DNA from: an uncultured Candidatus Melainabacteria bacterium
Lineage (GTDB): Bacteria; Cyanobacteriota; Vampirovibrionia; Gastranaerophilales; Gastranaerophilaceae
DNA: 64,000 nt
Direction of reading: 5' to 3'
Assembly (NCBI GenBank): GCA_932182025.1
Contig: CAKNXK010000005.1
Location: 1 to 64,000 of the forward strand
The position numbers were made by a program, and so were the translations under genes. The notes beneath the pieces were generated by a model. That model was given only the letters and a program-made list of their open reading frames with translations, made no database searches and was not told where the DNA came from. This document shows, piece after piece, positions 33,552 to 42,358 of this stretch (position 1 is the stretch's first letter; every line of letters begins with the position of its first letter).

Positions 33552-36500
33552 AACAGGGAATCAAAAATTATACTTGGCTCTTGAGTGACTTCTTTTCCAA
33601 ACGCTTTGGTTTTAGTAGAAGCTGTAATATAGAGTTTTTTCTTAGCTCTTGTTACAGCAACATAGAATAATCTCATTGACTCTTCTGCCGAAAACTCTTT
33701 TAACTCCAATTCTGATTTAATCTTGTAATTAGAATTAAATCCTCTAACCTGCTCCATAAAAACAGTTGAAGATTTGATGGATGTTTTGAAAACATCCATT
33801 GAAAGTGCTTTTTCAGTTAATTCAGGAATGAATACATATTCAAACTCATCACCCTTAGATTTATGCAAGGTCATTATTTGAACCTTACCTTTTACAGCTG
33901 ATGAATCCTCTTCTTCGGAGAAGAACTTAAATCCGCTTAAAGATGGACGTTTCGCGACAGCATCAAGTCTTTCCACAACCAAATCAAAATTATTGGAAGT
34001 ATTCAGTTTTCTCACAAGCGTTGCGATCAAGTACACATTAGATTTTTCAATATCAGATGTGTAATAAAAAAGTCCAATTTTTATTACCAATTCTTCAATC
34101 GGCATAGTTGAGCAATTAAGCCAGTATTGCATATCCCACAAGAACTGGCATAAAGCAGGTGAATCAATATCATCTCCGTCACGGGTTATAAAAGGTTTTT
34201 CAGACGCTCTGATTTCCAACTGCAAACGTTGTTTGTAGAAACCCAACTCGGAAAGGGTTTCATAGACCAATGCAACAGATTCATTATCAAAAGGATTTTG
34301 TAAAAACTTCAAGATTGCAAAAATCGTATTAAATACGGCTTTTTGACCTAGAGATTCACTTCTTGTAATACTCTTAAAACCTGCATCATTAATAAATGCG
34401 GTCCAGTTCGCAACCTGAAAATTATTTCTTAGAAGAATACCAATAGTTGCTTCCTTATTAAAAGTAAGAATATTTTTAATTTCTTTTAAAATAAAGTTTT
34501 TTTCATCAAAAGTTTTATCAAAAACACGAGCCATAACAGCATTTTCTGAAACTGGGTTTTTGCCTTCAACACCTTGCATCATACTTTTAAAGAACGCTTT
34601 TGGTAAAAGATTTTCACCCCATAAAACAGTATTGTTAGCTAAATTCATAACATCCTGCGTGCAGCGCTGCGAGTGATTCATCTCAACTAAAGTATCAGCT
34701 GTTTGGATAAATTTTCTAAATCCTTCAACATCAGCATTAGAAAATGTTGTAGTAATTGCCTGATTTATATCACCGCATCGAATTAAGTTCTTATGTTTTG
34801 CACACAATAACCCTATCAATCGTTGCTGAATACCTGATGAATCCTGTGCTTCATCTTCAATAATATAATGGCAAATCTCTTGATAATGTTCTAAGATATC
34901 CTGATTTTCTTCTAAAAGTTTAACGGAGAATAAAAGAATATCGTCATAATCTATCAGATTGGCTTCGTCCAATTTTTGCTGATATTCTTTAAAAAACACT
35001 TTAAATTTTTCAACTTTTTTGTCTAAGGAAGGGGTATTAATATCACCTTCCTGAAGTTTCATTACAGAAATTGCTCTGTCAAACTCATCCAATTCGGTTT
35101 TCGTGAATTTACCTGTAATACTTTTTAGAATTCTCATTCTTTGTGTATCATCACATATCTCAAAATCAGACTCCAAACCTAGTCTTTCATAATTAGAATT
35201 GTCTTTAATTATACGCAGTGCAAGACCATGAATAGTACTTATATTGGGCAGCTGAGAACTATTTGGAGACATATTCTTGATACGTTCCCTGAAATTCCGC
35301 GCAGCTGATTCCATATATGTTAAAACGAAAATATTAGAAGTATTTACTCCGCGATTTATCAATTTCATAATAAGCGCAAGCAAAATTGTAGTTTTACCCG
35401 CCCCCGGCACCGCAGAAATCGCCATTGAACCTTTATCATAATCTAAAACAGGTTTTTGATCATCACGTGGTATAATTTTGAAAACTTGTTTTTCTTCAAC
35501 AGTAATTTCTTCTGATGAAACCAAATATTCTTCAATTCCGCCTAAATTCTCAGCACCCGCAGGATCAAATAAACTTGATAATGCATAAGTATGTTTTTTT
35601 GCCAAAAGCAAAAGTTTTCTCAAAATTCTTGCAGTTTTTTGCGATGCTAAAAAGATATCATCTTCAATCGTATACTCATCCTTTGACCAATCAGCCTGAA
35701 AAACCCAAGCATTATATAATGGTCCGGTATCAGACTTAACCCAGTCAGAATGAGAAACATCAAGCCAGAATTGATAATCAGAAGAAATCTTATTATCAAT
35801 AATCTTTTGAGGTGTCGCAACAACAAGATTATTCTCTCTAATTTCTAAAGTTGAAGACGGGTTTTCTGCAATAATAGAATTTTCAATCTGGGTGATTATT
35901 TCATTAGCGCGTTCTTTTACTGTATTTGCACCCAAAACATTTTCAAAATCACGCAGCTGTTTAATAAAGAAATTAAACTTATTAATTTTGGTCTCATCAA
36001 CAAAATCAACAACCCTGTAGAACATCTCAAAAACTTTAAGCGAAAGTTTTGTATCCTTATCTCTGATTTCCTCAAAAGCATTATAAAATTTTTGGTACTT
36101 GTCGTTATAACATTCCAACTCTAATAACGGTAAAAGCTTGCATTGTTTATAAGTTTCTAAAATTTTATGACAGTATTTTAAAGGAATTCCAACGTAATCA
36201 GAAAGAATAACTCTTAAATCCATCTCTGAAATTTCAATTTCATACATCAGCTTTAAAATATTTACCCCCGCTTTAATAAGCGAATTATCAATGAGTTTTT
36301 CACTACCTGAAAGGAACAACAAATCACAGTTTTTAAGTTTTTCTTTCAAGGTAAATCGAAGCATGTCATCCTGCAGCGGAGAAACAATTGTAATCTGATT
36401 TGCCTTTACTCCGGATTTAAATAATTCTTGTATCTTTGAAACGGCATAATCAAGAGTTTCAGCGCGTTTCGAGAGTGAAGTTAATGTAAAATTTTTCAAT

Positions 36501-37351
36501 CTTTTTTTTGTTTTTTCGATAACATTTGAGAAAATCACATCGCCATTTTCAAAAACTTCATCATCATTAATAATTTCTTCTTCAAATAATTGCGATAGTT
36601 TATATTCAATACTCGTATCCGCACTCAAATAACCGCATCTGCTGGAACCGAATGCATCAAAACAAACTAACCAATCCTTCAATTGAGGTTTCAAATATCT
36701 TATAAACTCAAAACAAACAGGAGTCATTTCATCAGCATCATCAATCAACAAATATTTAATATTCTTGAAATATTCCGTATTTTTATAGATATGATTAAAA
36801 ATAAGAGTTTGCCGTAAATAGTCTAAACTCCTTGTTTTTAGAGTTTTTGAAAGCAATCTTTTTATAACAAGTTCTGCATCTTCTCCAAAAGATTCTTTTA
36901 AAATCTTTGAGCGCTCACGAACATCATCATTATTCAAATTATTTTGAATAATAAGAGAATATCTTCTAAAAATTTGGTGAAGCAAAGATTTTTTAGAATT
37001 ATATCCTTTTACAGAATAATCTCTTAAAATATCCTTTAACAAAAACTGTGAAACTTCCAGCCCAACAAGGTTTGGCAGGATAAAAGATTTATCTGAAGGA
37101 ATAGAATTTTCAACAAAACACCAGTTATCAGAAATCGTATTATAAACAATCGAGAAAAAAGAATGAATATTTAATCTCTCAATGGATTCTGTTTTTATAT
37201 TTTCAAGAACCCTGTCAGAAAATTTTCTTTTTAGGGTCGAATTCTGCACAAGAACAAGGATTTCGGATGGTTTCACCCCGAAATCTATGAGTTCAAGGTA
37301 TTTTTCAACCAATAAACTCTCCCTAAATTCAGCTTTAATAAAATTTTGTAA
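33548..37351 (-). CDS. UvrD-like SF1 helicase with a second, degenerate helicase half
   Basis: About 1267 residues. The C-terminal half is a full UvrD/Rep-type core: Walker A AVPGAGKTTI, Walker B/DExQ YIIEDEAQDSSG, motif III CGDINQAI, VQIMTLHKSKGDEFEYVFIP and FYVAVTRAKKKLYI. The N-terminal half follows the same order (ILVLVQNSTLKRKF, IHSFFSI, LLIDDADEMTPVCFEF, LVCFDAFGSSR), but has AEFRESL where Walker A should be, so it is probably inactive. Such pairing resembles the inactive/active subunits of AddAB-like enzymes, here on one chain. The start is uncertain: ATG 37351 lies downstream of the likely promoter, whereas ATG 37378 and TTG 37402 overlap it. Confidence 0.85.
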   Translation of the reverse strand, partial: LQNFIKAEFRESLLVEKYLELIDFGVKPSEILVLVQNSTLKRKFSDRVLENIKTESIERLNIHSFFSIVYNTISDNWCFVENSIPSDKSFILPNLVGLEVSQFLLKDILRDYSVKGYNSKKSLLHQIFRRYSLIIQNNLNNDDVRERSKILKESFGEDAELVIKRLLSKTLKTRSLDYLRQTLIFNHIYKNTEYFKNIKYLLIDDADEMTPVCFEFIRYLKPQLKDWLVCFDAFGSSRCGYLSADTSIEYKLSQLFEEEIINDDEVFENGDVIFSNVIEKTKKRLKNFTLTSLSKRAETLDYAVSKIQELFKSGVKANQITIVSPLQDDMLRFTLKEKLKNCDLLFLSGSEKLIDNSLIKAGVNILKLMYEIEISEMDLRVILSDYVGIPLKYCHKILETYKQCKLLPLLELECYNDKYQKFYNAFEEIRDKDTKLSLKVFEMFYRVVDFVDETKINKFNFFIKQLRDFENVLGANTVKERANEIITQIENSIIAENPSSTLEIRENNLVVATPQKIIDNKISSDYQFWLDVSHSDWVKSDTGPLYNAWVFQADWSKDEYTIEDDIFLASQKTARILRKLLLLAKKHTYALSSLFDPAGAENLGGIEEYLVSSEEITVEEKQVFKIIPRDDQKPVLDYDKGSMAISAVPGAGKTTILLALIMKLINRGVNTSNIFVLTYMESAARNFRERIKNMSPNSSQLPNISTIHGLALRIIKDNSNYERLGLESDFEICDDTQRMRILKSITGKFTKTELDEFDRAISVMKLQEGDINTPSLDKKVEKFKVFFKEYQQKLDEANLIDYDDILLFSVKLLEENQDILEHYQEICHYIIEDEAQDSSGIQQRLIGLLCAKHKNLIRCGDINQAITTTFSNADVEGFRKFIQTADTLVEMNHSQRCTQDVMNLANNTVLWGENLLPKAFFKSMMQGVEGKNPVSENAVMARVFDKTFDEKNFILKEIKNILTFNKEATIGILLRNNFQVANWTAFINDAGFKSITRSESLGQKAVFNTIFAILKFLQNPFDNESVALVYETLSELGFYKQRLQLEIRASEKPFITRDGDDIDSPALCQFLWDMQYWLNCSTMPIEELVIKIGLFYYTSDIEKSNVYLIATLVRKLNTSNNFDLVVERLDAVAKRPSLSGFKFFSEEEDSSAVKGKVQIMTLHKSKGDEFEYVFIPELTEKALSMDVFKTSIKSSTVFMEQVRGFNSNYKIKSELELKEFSAEESMRLFYVAVTRAKKKLYITASTKTKAFGKEVTQEPSIIFDSLF

Positions 37352-37373
37352 CATACTCCTTATGTAGTATTTT

Positions 37374-37446
37374 ATCATAAACAGGGTTTCAAATGCTTGC
37401 AAAAAATTGAATTTTTTTATAAAATTAACTTGTAATCAATTACAAG
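37374..37446. promoter_or_regulatory. divergent promoters sharing a palindromic -35, with operator-like palindrome
   Basis: TTGCAA at 37397-37402 reads the same on both strands. On the minus strand it lies 17 bases from TATGAT (plus 37374-37379) for the helicase gene. On the plus strand it lies 17 bases from TAAAAT (37420-37425) for the winged-helix gene. A perfect palindrome, CTTGTAAT/CA/ATTACAAG (37429-37446), follows near the plus start site. Confidence 0.55.
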
Positions 37447-37474
37447 ACACATACATTAAGAAGGAGATTTTTAC

Positions 37475-37699
37475 ATGGCTAAGACTAAAGAATTCAAAGG
37501 CATTCAAGAACAAATCATCGAATCAGCTGGTCAAATTTACAACTACCTTAACACTAAAGGTGAAGTTTCAATCAACAAAATGAAAAAAGACCTTAGCTTA
37601 TCTGAAAACTTTGCTGAAATGGGCTTAGGATGGTTATCAAGAGAAGATAAACTTGAATACACTCAAAAAGCTAAATCAGTAACTGTAAGATTAAGATAG
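37475..37699 (+). CDS. small winged-helix protein, DUF2582 type
   Basis: 74 residues. The segment IIESAGQIYNYLNTKGEVSI, then MKKDLSLSENFAEMGLGWLS and REDKLEY, matches the small winged helix-turn-helix family DUF2582, found alone in anaerobes and cyanobacteria-related groups. It probably binds DNA; targets are unknown. Strong AAGGAG site. It is a monocistronic gene with a palindrome in its leader (37429-37446), possibly self-regulation, and a good terminator. Confidence 0.8.
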   Translation: MAKTKEFKGIQEQIIESAGQIYNYLNTKGEVSINKMKKDLSLSENFAEMGLGWLSREDKLEYTQKAKSVTVRLR

Positions 37700-37721
37700 T
37701 TTTTAAAGTTATAAGTTTAAC

Positions 37722-37753
37722 AAAAAGGCTTTGGAAATTCCAAAGCCTTTTTT
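37722..37753 (+). terminator. intrinsic terminator
   Basis: GGCTTTGG (37727-37734), loop AAATT, CCAAAGCC (37740-37747), TTTTTT; A-tract on the left, so it can serve the convergent gene too. Confidence 0.9.
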
Positions 37754-37755
37754 AG

Positions 37756-38319
37756 TTATTTAGAAAAATTAATTTCCGATATATTTAGATATTCTGATTT
37801 TTCAAGCTCCAATTCATTCAGCTTTTGTTCTTTATGCTGATTAAATTCTTTATGATTACACCAACTTTTATAATCTTGTCCTATTATACCAGAAACTGCA
37901 GTTAGTATTCCTGCCAGTATAGAAGCACAACCCAGGTTAAAAGTTTTTTTAGTCAAAATGCCATATACAGTACTACCTAGGGTTGTAATTAACCCTAGCC
38001 CTGCAAGTATAATACCACCCAAGGTTAACGCTTTTGAAGTTTTTGAATCCAGAGCTTTATATGGATCTAATTTTGCTTCATTAATTGTAGTTTTTGACTT
38101 ATCATAATAATCAAAAAACGCTCTGTCCCCCTCGCCTTTAACCATTTTTAAACTATCAAGACTATTATCAAGTTTTAGCATCTCAGTTTGGACATAACTT
38201 GGTTCTTGTTTTTCGGTTTTAGATGAGGAACAAGCTGTCAAAGCTCCTAAACCTATTGCCGCAGCTGTAGCTATTGGAAGCGCCTTTTTTGCAATAGTGT
38301 TAATTGGATTTATTTTCAT
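37756..38319 (-). CDS. putative lipoprotein with two membrane segments
   Basis: 187 residues. The N-terminus MKINPINTIAKKALPIATAA continues into a hydrophobic stretch ending GALTACSSS, a lipobox with Cys near 30. Two further hydrophobic segments lie near 97-120 and 128-145, and the C-terminus is charged and helical. ATG 38319 is chosen because AAGGGG lies upstream; the longer frame would start inside the kor terminator. No function known. Confidence 0.6.
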   Translation of the reverse strand: MKINPINTIAKKALPIATAAAIGLGALTACSSSKTEKQEPSYVQTEMLKLDNSLDSLKMVKGEGDRAFFDYYDKSKTTINEAKLDPYKALDSKTSKALTLGGIILAGLGLITTLGSTVYGILTKKTFNLGCASILAGILTAVSGIIGQDYKSWCNHKEFNQHKEQKLNELELEKSEYLNISEINFSK

Positions 38320-38347
38320 ATATACATACCCCTTTTGACAAATAATA

Positions 38348-38387
38348 ACAAAAAGCACGGTGGATTGCAATGCAATCCACCGTGCTT
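38348..38387 (-). terminator. strong terminator of the kor operon
   Basis: A 17-bp perfect stem: AAGCACGGTGGATTGCA (38353-38369), one base, TGCAATCCACCGTGCTT (38371-38387). On the minus strand it is followed by TTTTTGTTATTATTTG. It starts 13 bases past the korD stop. Confidence 0.9.
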
Positions 38388-38399
38388 AAGAATTCTATC

Positions 38400-38669
38400 T
38401 TATGCTTTTCTTTCAATTCTTATAGCGCTGTCAGGACAAGTCATTGCGCAAGCCCCGCACGCAATACAGATTTCCGGATTTGGTGCAACCGCGGGAGTTT
38501 GATATAATCCAACTTCTTTTGACCAGTTCAAACAATCCTTACCTGCTTTATTCATAGGACATTTTGCAATACAAAGACCGCAGCCTTTGCAAAGGTCTGT
38601 GTAAACATAATAATCGGCTTTTCCTTTGCCAACACCTTCGATTTTATATCCTCTATACTGTTTGTCCAT
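38400..38669 (-). CDS. korD: 2-oxoacid:ferredoxin oxidoreductase, delta (ferredoxin) subunit
   Basis: 89 residues with two [4Fe-4S] motifs, CKGCGLCIAKCP near 27-38 and CIACGACAMTCP near 68-79, the ferredoxin-like subunit that passes electrons out of the complex. It overlaps korC by 17 bases and has a GGAG site, so the four kor genes form one operon. The family covers 2-oxoglutarate, 2-oxoisovalerate and related enzymes; the kor name is the best guess from subunit sizes and order. Confidence 0.88.
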   Translation of the reverse strand: MDKQYRGYKIEGVGKGKADYYVYTDLCKGCGLCIAKCPMNKAGKDCLNWSKEVGLYQTPAVAPNPEICIACGACAMTCPDSAIRIERKA

Positions 38670-39222
38670 TATGTTCTCCTACTAATTTCATACCCATTTC
38701 AAGAGCTTTATAATTCAAATCTCTCAATTCAGGTTTTGCGTCAAACTTTTTACCAAGAGCCATTTCCATAGCGTTTTTAATATCACTCAACTCAAGAACC
38801 TTAGTTGCTTCTAACAAAGCCCCAAGAATAATAATATTAAAGACTCTTGAACTCAATTGGTCATTAGCAATTTTATTTGCATCAATCCCAATAACTCTTT
38901 TACATTTGCATTTTGGTTCATGAGTACAAACAGATGTGTCATAAACAATTGTTGAATTTTCATCAACATAAGTTTCACATCTGTCTAATGCTCTATCAGA
39001 AAGCATAATTACAATATCACCTTTTGAGTAACGAGGTTCGCCAATCTTTGTATCAGCAATCTGGCAGAAGGCAATAGAAACTCCGCCTCTTTGTTCAACC
39101 CCGAAATTAGGAATATAAAGGACTTCTTTTCCTGCTTCATAACCTGCTTCAACAAGAATTTTTGCAATAGACTGAACGCCTTGTCCACCTTCTCCGGCTA
39201 ACACTATTTTTGTTCTTGCCAT
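38653..39222 (-). CDS. korC: 2-oxoacid:ferredoxin oxidoreductase, gamma subunit
   Basis: 189 residues. The start KIVLAGEGGQGVQSIAKILV is the gamma-subunit signature (G-x-G-G-Q-G-V). Further on come EQRGGVSIAFCQIA and a nucleotide-fold pattern. It forms the complex with KorA, KorB and KorD. A cluster CTHEPKCKCK near 97-106 is unusual and could be a local insertion. Starts 1 base after korB. Confidence 0.9.
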   Translation of the reverse strand: MARTKIVLAGEGGQGVQSIAKILVEAGYEAGKEVLYIPNFGVEQRGGVSIAFCQIADTKIGEPRYSKGDIVIMLSDRALDRCETYVDENSTIVYDTSVCTHEPKCKCKRVIGIDANKIANDQLSSRVFNIIILGALLEATKVLELSDIKNAMEMALGKKFDAKPELRDLNYKALEMGMKLVGEHNGQTV

Positions 39223-39223
39223 T

Positions 39224-39976
39224 TTATACCCCCTCCGGAACTAAAAATTCTTTAACTTCAAAATAGTTTTCCATTTGTTCTAAACGCTTAAATGTATCAA
39301 CATTGTTTGTTCTCCAGTTAAGAGGACAAATTGAAAGCACTTCAACAAACGAAAATCCGCCGTTTTCAACATTCTTTAAAGCTTTTTTGAATGTTTGTTT
39401 GAGTTTCATCATATTAGAAACCGTTGAGCGCGCTACGTAAGATTTAGCAGGATTTGCAATCGCTGCAACCATTTCTGCACCCTTTGCAGGCTCACCAGTT
39501 ACGGAACAATCACGTCCATAAGGAGTTGTTTCCGTTTTCTGTCCCGGCATTGTAGTCGGTGACATTTGACCGCCTGTCATACCATAGTTTGTGTTATTAA
39601 CAACAATAATAAGCATTTTTTCACCGCGCACGGATGCGTTAACAAGGTGCTGCGAACCAATTGCAAGACCGCCGCCGTCACCCATATATGCAATCCCAAT
39701 TGCTTCAGGATTAGCTCTTGTAAACCCGTAGATTACAGGTGTTGTTCTGCCGTGGTGGGTTTGTACGGTATCTAAGTCCATATAATTCCAGCTTAAAAGC
39801 GAACATCCGATATCACAACCGAAAACTGTTTTCTGCTTAATTCCAAGCTCGTCAACTGCATTAGCCAATGCCTTTAATGTTATACCATGACCGCAACCCG
39901 GGCAAAATTTGCTTGCGCCGACTTCTGCGTTTTGTGATTTTGGTAAATTTGGAGGAAGATTTAAAAACTCTGCCAT
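39224..39976 (-). CDS. korB: 2-oxoacid:ferredoxin oxidoreductase, beta (TPP) subunit
   Basis: 250 residues. Binds thiamine diphosphate: FCPGCGHGITLKALA near 23-37, GCDIGCSLLSW, HHGRTTPVIYGF, and the GDGG-start TPP motif (YMGDGGGLAIGSQHLVNASV), ending with NNTNYGMTGGQMSPTT. The enzyme oxidatively decarboxylates a 2-oxoacid to the acyl-CoA with reduced ferredoxin, or the reverse, in anaerobes. Its ATG overlaps the last base of the korA stop (TAATG), so translation is coupled. Confidence 0.93.
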   Translation of the reverse strand: MAEFLNLPPNLPKSQNAEVGASKFCPGCGHGITLKALANAVDELGIKQKTVFGCDIGCSLLSWNYMDLDTVQTHHGRTTPVIYGFTRANPEAIGIAYMGDGGGLAIGSQHLVNASVRGEKMLIIVVNNTNYGMTGGQMSPTTMPGQKTETTPYGRDCSVTGEPAKGAEMVAAIANPAKSYVARSTVSNMMKLKQTFKKALKNVENGGFSFVEVLSICPLNWRTNNVDTFKRLEQMENYFEVKEFLVPEGV

Positions 39977-41061
39977 TACATTACCTCCTTAACTTTTTTA
40001 ACTATATCATCACCTGTAACTCCAACACCCATTTTGAACAAAGTTGAATAAGGAGTTGTAAGTCCGTAAATTTTTTCCAATACCATTTGAGCAAGCTGAC
40101 CGTTAGCAGACTCTGTAAACAATAATTTCTTAGCTCTGGAAACAGCTTCTCTCAATGGCTTAACTGCAAGCGGTCTTATTGTAATAGGTCTGAATAAACC
40201 AGCTTTAATACCTTGCTCACGAAGCTCATCAATCGCAGTACGTGCAGAGCGGGCAACAATCCCGTGTGCAATAATAAGAATTTCAGCATCTTCAGCTTTG
40301 TATTCTTCATATTCAGCAACTTCTTCAGCCATTTTGTCATAATCAGCCTGATAGCTTTCAAGAACTTCCATCAGCTCTTCTTCCATATTATAAGTGTTTC
40401 GCATGTGAGCTGATTTTCTATCTACACCGATTTCGCCATCCGCAAGAAGGGATTTTTCTGTAGGAACCATTGTGATACCGCGACTTGCTGGGTCATAAAG
40501 CATTACAGGTTCTCTCATTTTTCCTTGGTAACCATCCGCAAGGACATAAGTCGGGAAGCGATATTTCCACGCAGTGTTGAACGCTTTAATCATATAGTCA
40601 TACAAATCCTGATGACCGGCTGTAGAGTAAACAATTCTAAAGCCTTCGCCATTACCGCCATAACAGGTCAAACGAGTTTCCTGTTGAGCGTAAATAACCG
40701 TTGCGGTTGAAGGGCCTCCTCTTTGCATAACAGCACAAACAAAAGGTATTCTCATCATTTCAGCCATTGACTGAGCATCCTGCATAATTACATTACCCGG
40801 TCCGGCTGTTGCAGTAAAAGCACGCTTGCCCGCTAAAATACCGCCAATTGTTGAAAATCCTGCAGAAATTTCATCCTCTGTCTGCAAAAATCCCGCACCT
40901 GTTTTGGGGAGCAGTTTACACCAGGTATGCATAATTTCGTTTTGAGGAGTAATAGGATAACCGTACATAAATTCAGCTTCTGCAGAGTTTGCAGCATAAG
41001 CAAGAACTTCATTTCCGGTCAAAAACATTTTTGTGTCTTCTTTAATAAGCTTATTAACCAT
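39976..41061 (-). CDS. korA: 2-oxoacid:ferredoxin oxidoreductase, alpha subunit
   Basis: 361 residues. The start region FLTGNEVLAYAANSAEAEFM, then GYPITPQNEIMH, matches the alpha subunit's pyrimidine-binding domain. FLQTEDEISAGFSTIGGILA and FTATAGPGNVIMQDAQSMAE follow, and the C-terminal part is the transketolase-like domain. ATG 41061 is preferred because AAGGGAAGG lies 6 bases upstream; a GTG at 41079 is in frame. First gene of korABCD. The complex feeds reduced ferredoxin to fermentation, consistent with an anaerobe without a complete citric acid cycle. Confidence 0.92.
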   Translation of the reverse strand: MVNKLIKEDTKMFLTGNEVLAYAANSAEAEFMYGYPITPQNEIMHTWCKLLPKTGAGFLQTEDEISAGFSTIGGILAGKRAFTATAGPGNVIMQDAQSMAEMMRIPFVCAVMQRGGPSTATVIYAQQETRLTCYGGNGEGFRIVYSTAGHQDLYDYMIKAFNTAWKYRFPTYVLADGYQGKMREPVMLYDPASRGITMVPTEKSLLADGEIGVDRKSAHMRNTYNMEEELMEVLESYQADYDKMAEEVAEYEEYKAEDAEILIIAHGIVARSARTAIDELREQGIKAGLFRPITIRPLAVKPLREAVSRAKKLLFTESANGQLAQMVLEKIYGLTTPYSTLFKMGVGVTGDDIVKKVKEVM

Positions 41062-41123
41062 TTTTAACCTTCCCTTCACAAGTTATTATACTCCTAAAAG
41101 AAAGAATGGTAACCCCCTGATTT

Positions 41124-41477
41124 TCAGATTACATGAAAATGTTTGCTTAAAAGTTCTACACCGTTTTTAGATGTAAAGTTTTCAAACCCATATGACTGCA
41201 TTGCTTTATTCATAAGAATTGCATCTAATGGAGTAAGACCTGTATTCATAGAAGTTTCAACAATTTCTTTAGAAGATTTTGTATCATAAGAAAGTCCAAA
41301 ACTTTTTGCCGCAAAATATCTTTGATTAAAAGAATCACGCGAAAATACTTTTTTGTCATCCGTTTTTTCTAAAGTTAAACGCGAATAACTCTTTCCCATA
41401 TTTTGAAGAAAAGGTGATGATGATATTAGACCTTCTCGTATCTCGAGAAGCGTTGTATTTAATTCTGACATATCCAT
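41124..41477 (-). CDS. hypothetical protein
   Basis: 117 residues, soluble and helical, with no recognised family. It has a Ser/Lys-rich centre and an end NFTSKNGVELLSKHFHVI. The start is uncertain (ATG 41477 or the ATG two codons later), as neither has a clear ribosome site. It lies between korA and tRNA-Gly. Confidence 0.5.
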   Translation of the reverse strand: MDMSELNTTLLEIREGLISSSPFLQNMGKSYSRLTLEKTDDKKVFSRDSFNQRYFAAKSFGLSYDTKSSKEIVETSMNTGLTPLDAILMNKAMQSYGFENFTSKNGVELLSKHFHVI

Positions 41478-41504
41478 AATTTGTTGTTGATTTAAGTTAT
41501 TAAT

Positions 41505-41532
41505 AAAAAAGAGCCCATTTAGGACTCTTCTT
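41505..41532 (-). terminator. terminator of tRNA-Gly
   Basis: On the minus strand GAGTCC, TAAAT, GGGCTC and TTTTTT; one G-T pair in the stem. It starts 3 bases after the tRNA CCA end. Confidence 0.75.
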
Positions 41533-41534
41533 TA

Positions 41535-41609
41535 TGGAGCGGGAGACGAGGCTCGAACTCGCGACATCCTCCTTGGCAAGGAGGCATTCTACCACTGAAT
41601 TACCCCCGC
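41535..41609 (-). tRNA. tRNA-Gly (GCC)
   Basis: The minus strand reads GCGGGGG (acceptor), a D-arm with AGTGGTAGAAT, anticodon stem CCTCC/GGAGG with loop TTGCCAA (anticodon GCC), T-arm GCGAG/CTCGT around TTCGAGC, acceptor CTCCCGC, and TCCA with the CCA encoded. All stems pair well. Confidence 0.95.
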
Positions 41610-41674
41610 TCGGTATATTTATATAGTACATGCTCAAAATTTTAAGTCAAGGGGGTAAATAAAAAATGAATATT

Positions 41675-42304
41675 TTAAGATTTAATATACCCTGCTCTTA
41701 CAAATGGATTATTTGGACCCTCTGTCGGACAGAATTTCAAATCCAATAAACGATACTCTTTGATTTTTCCAGTTCTGCTTCTGATAACTTCAAATTTAGT
41801 ATGTAAACCATAATGAGTTTTGTCGGTTTTGAAAAATGATGCAAGCCTTTTCACCAAACTCAAACCGCGCTTAAAATAATCACCTAATGCAATATTTACC
41901 TCAGCACTTTGAGGAACATCGCTTTTTGCTTTTCCTATTGGCTTACCAAGAGTTTCTGTCATATGCTCCGCATGCCTGCCGGTTAAAATATAACCGATTG
42001 GTTCAAACTTTTGCCCATCCCAACCGCCGTAAGAGTTATAGAACGAACGTACAACAGGATTCGTTGCATAATCTTTATCTCTACCTGCAACAACCCGTTT
42101 GACATATTCCATTAACGAAAGCTTTTCAGGTTTTAATTTGCTACCTTGACTATTCAACAATCTGACAACAGATTTTTGTAATTTAACATTTAATTCTTGA
42201 GTAAGAGCAGGTGCATAACTGCCATTTGTCTCACGCACCCAGTGCACGATAGGGAAACCTGACTTAAACTGTGTTGAATATTTTGAAGTTGGTTGTATGT
42301 TCAT
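41675..42304 (-). CDS. hypothetical protein, lineage-type
   Basis: 209 residues, starting MNIQPTSKYSTQFKSGFPIV. No signal peptide or membrane segment and no recognised domain. Phrases such as GYILTGRHAEHMTETLGKPI and EYRLLDLKFCPTEGPNNPFV suggest a folded globular protein. The N-terminal Q-F-K-S-G segment resembles the FKG or FKAE starts of other unknown proteins in this window. Confidence 0.6.
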   Translation of the reverse strand: MNIQPTSKYSTQFKSGFPIVHWVRETNGSYAPALTQELNVKLQKSVVRLLNSQGSKLKPEKLSLMEYVKRVVAGRDKDYATNPVVRSFYNSYGGWDGQKFEPIGYILTGRHAEHMTETLGKPIGKAKSDVPQSAEVNIALGDYFKRGLSLVKRLASFFKTDKTHYGLHTKFEVIRSRTGKIKEYRLLDLKFCPTEGPNNPFVRAGYIKS

Positions 42305-42358
42305 AATAATTAAAACCCCCTAAAAATTATTTTTACCAGGGATAAATGTTAATATTTA

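Noticed and set aside
38353..38387. 17-bp perfect palindrome as an insertion-sequence end or operator
   Set aside because: It lies behind korD and is followed by a T-rich tract on the coding strand, which is what an intrinsic terminator needs; no partner repeat was seen.
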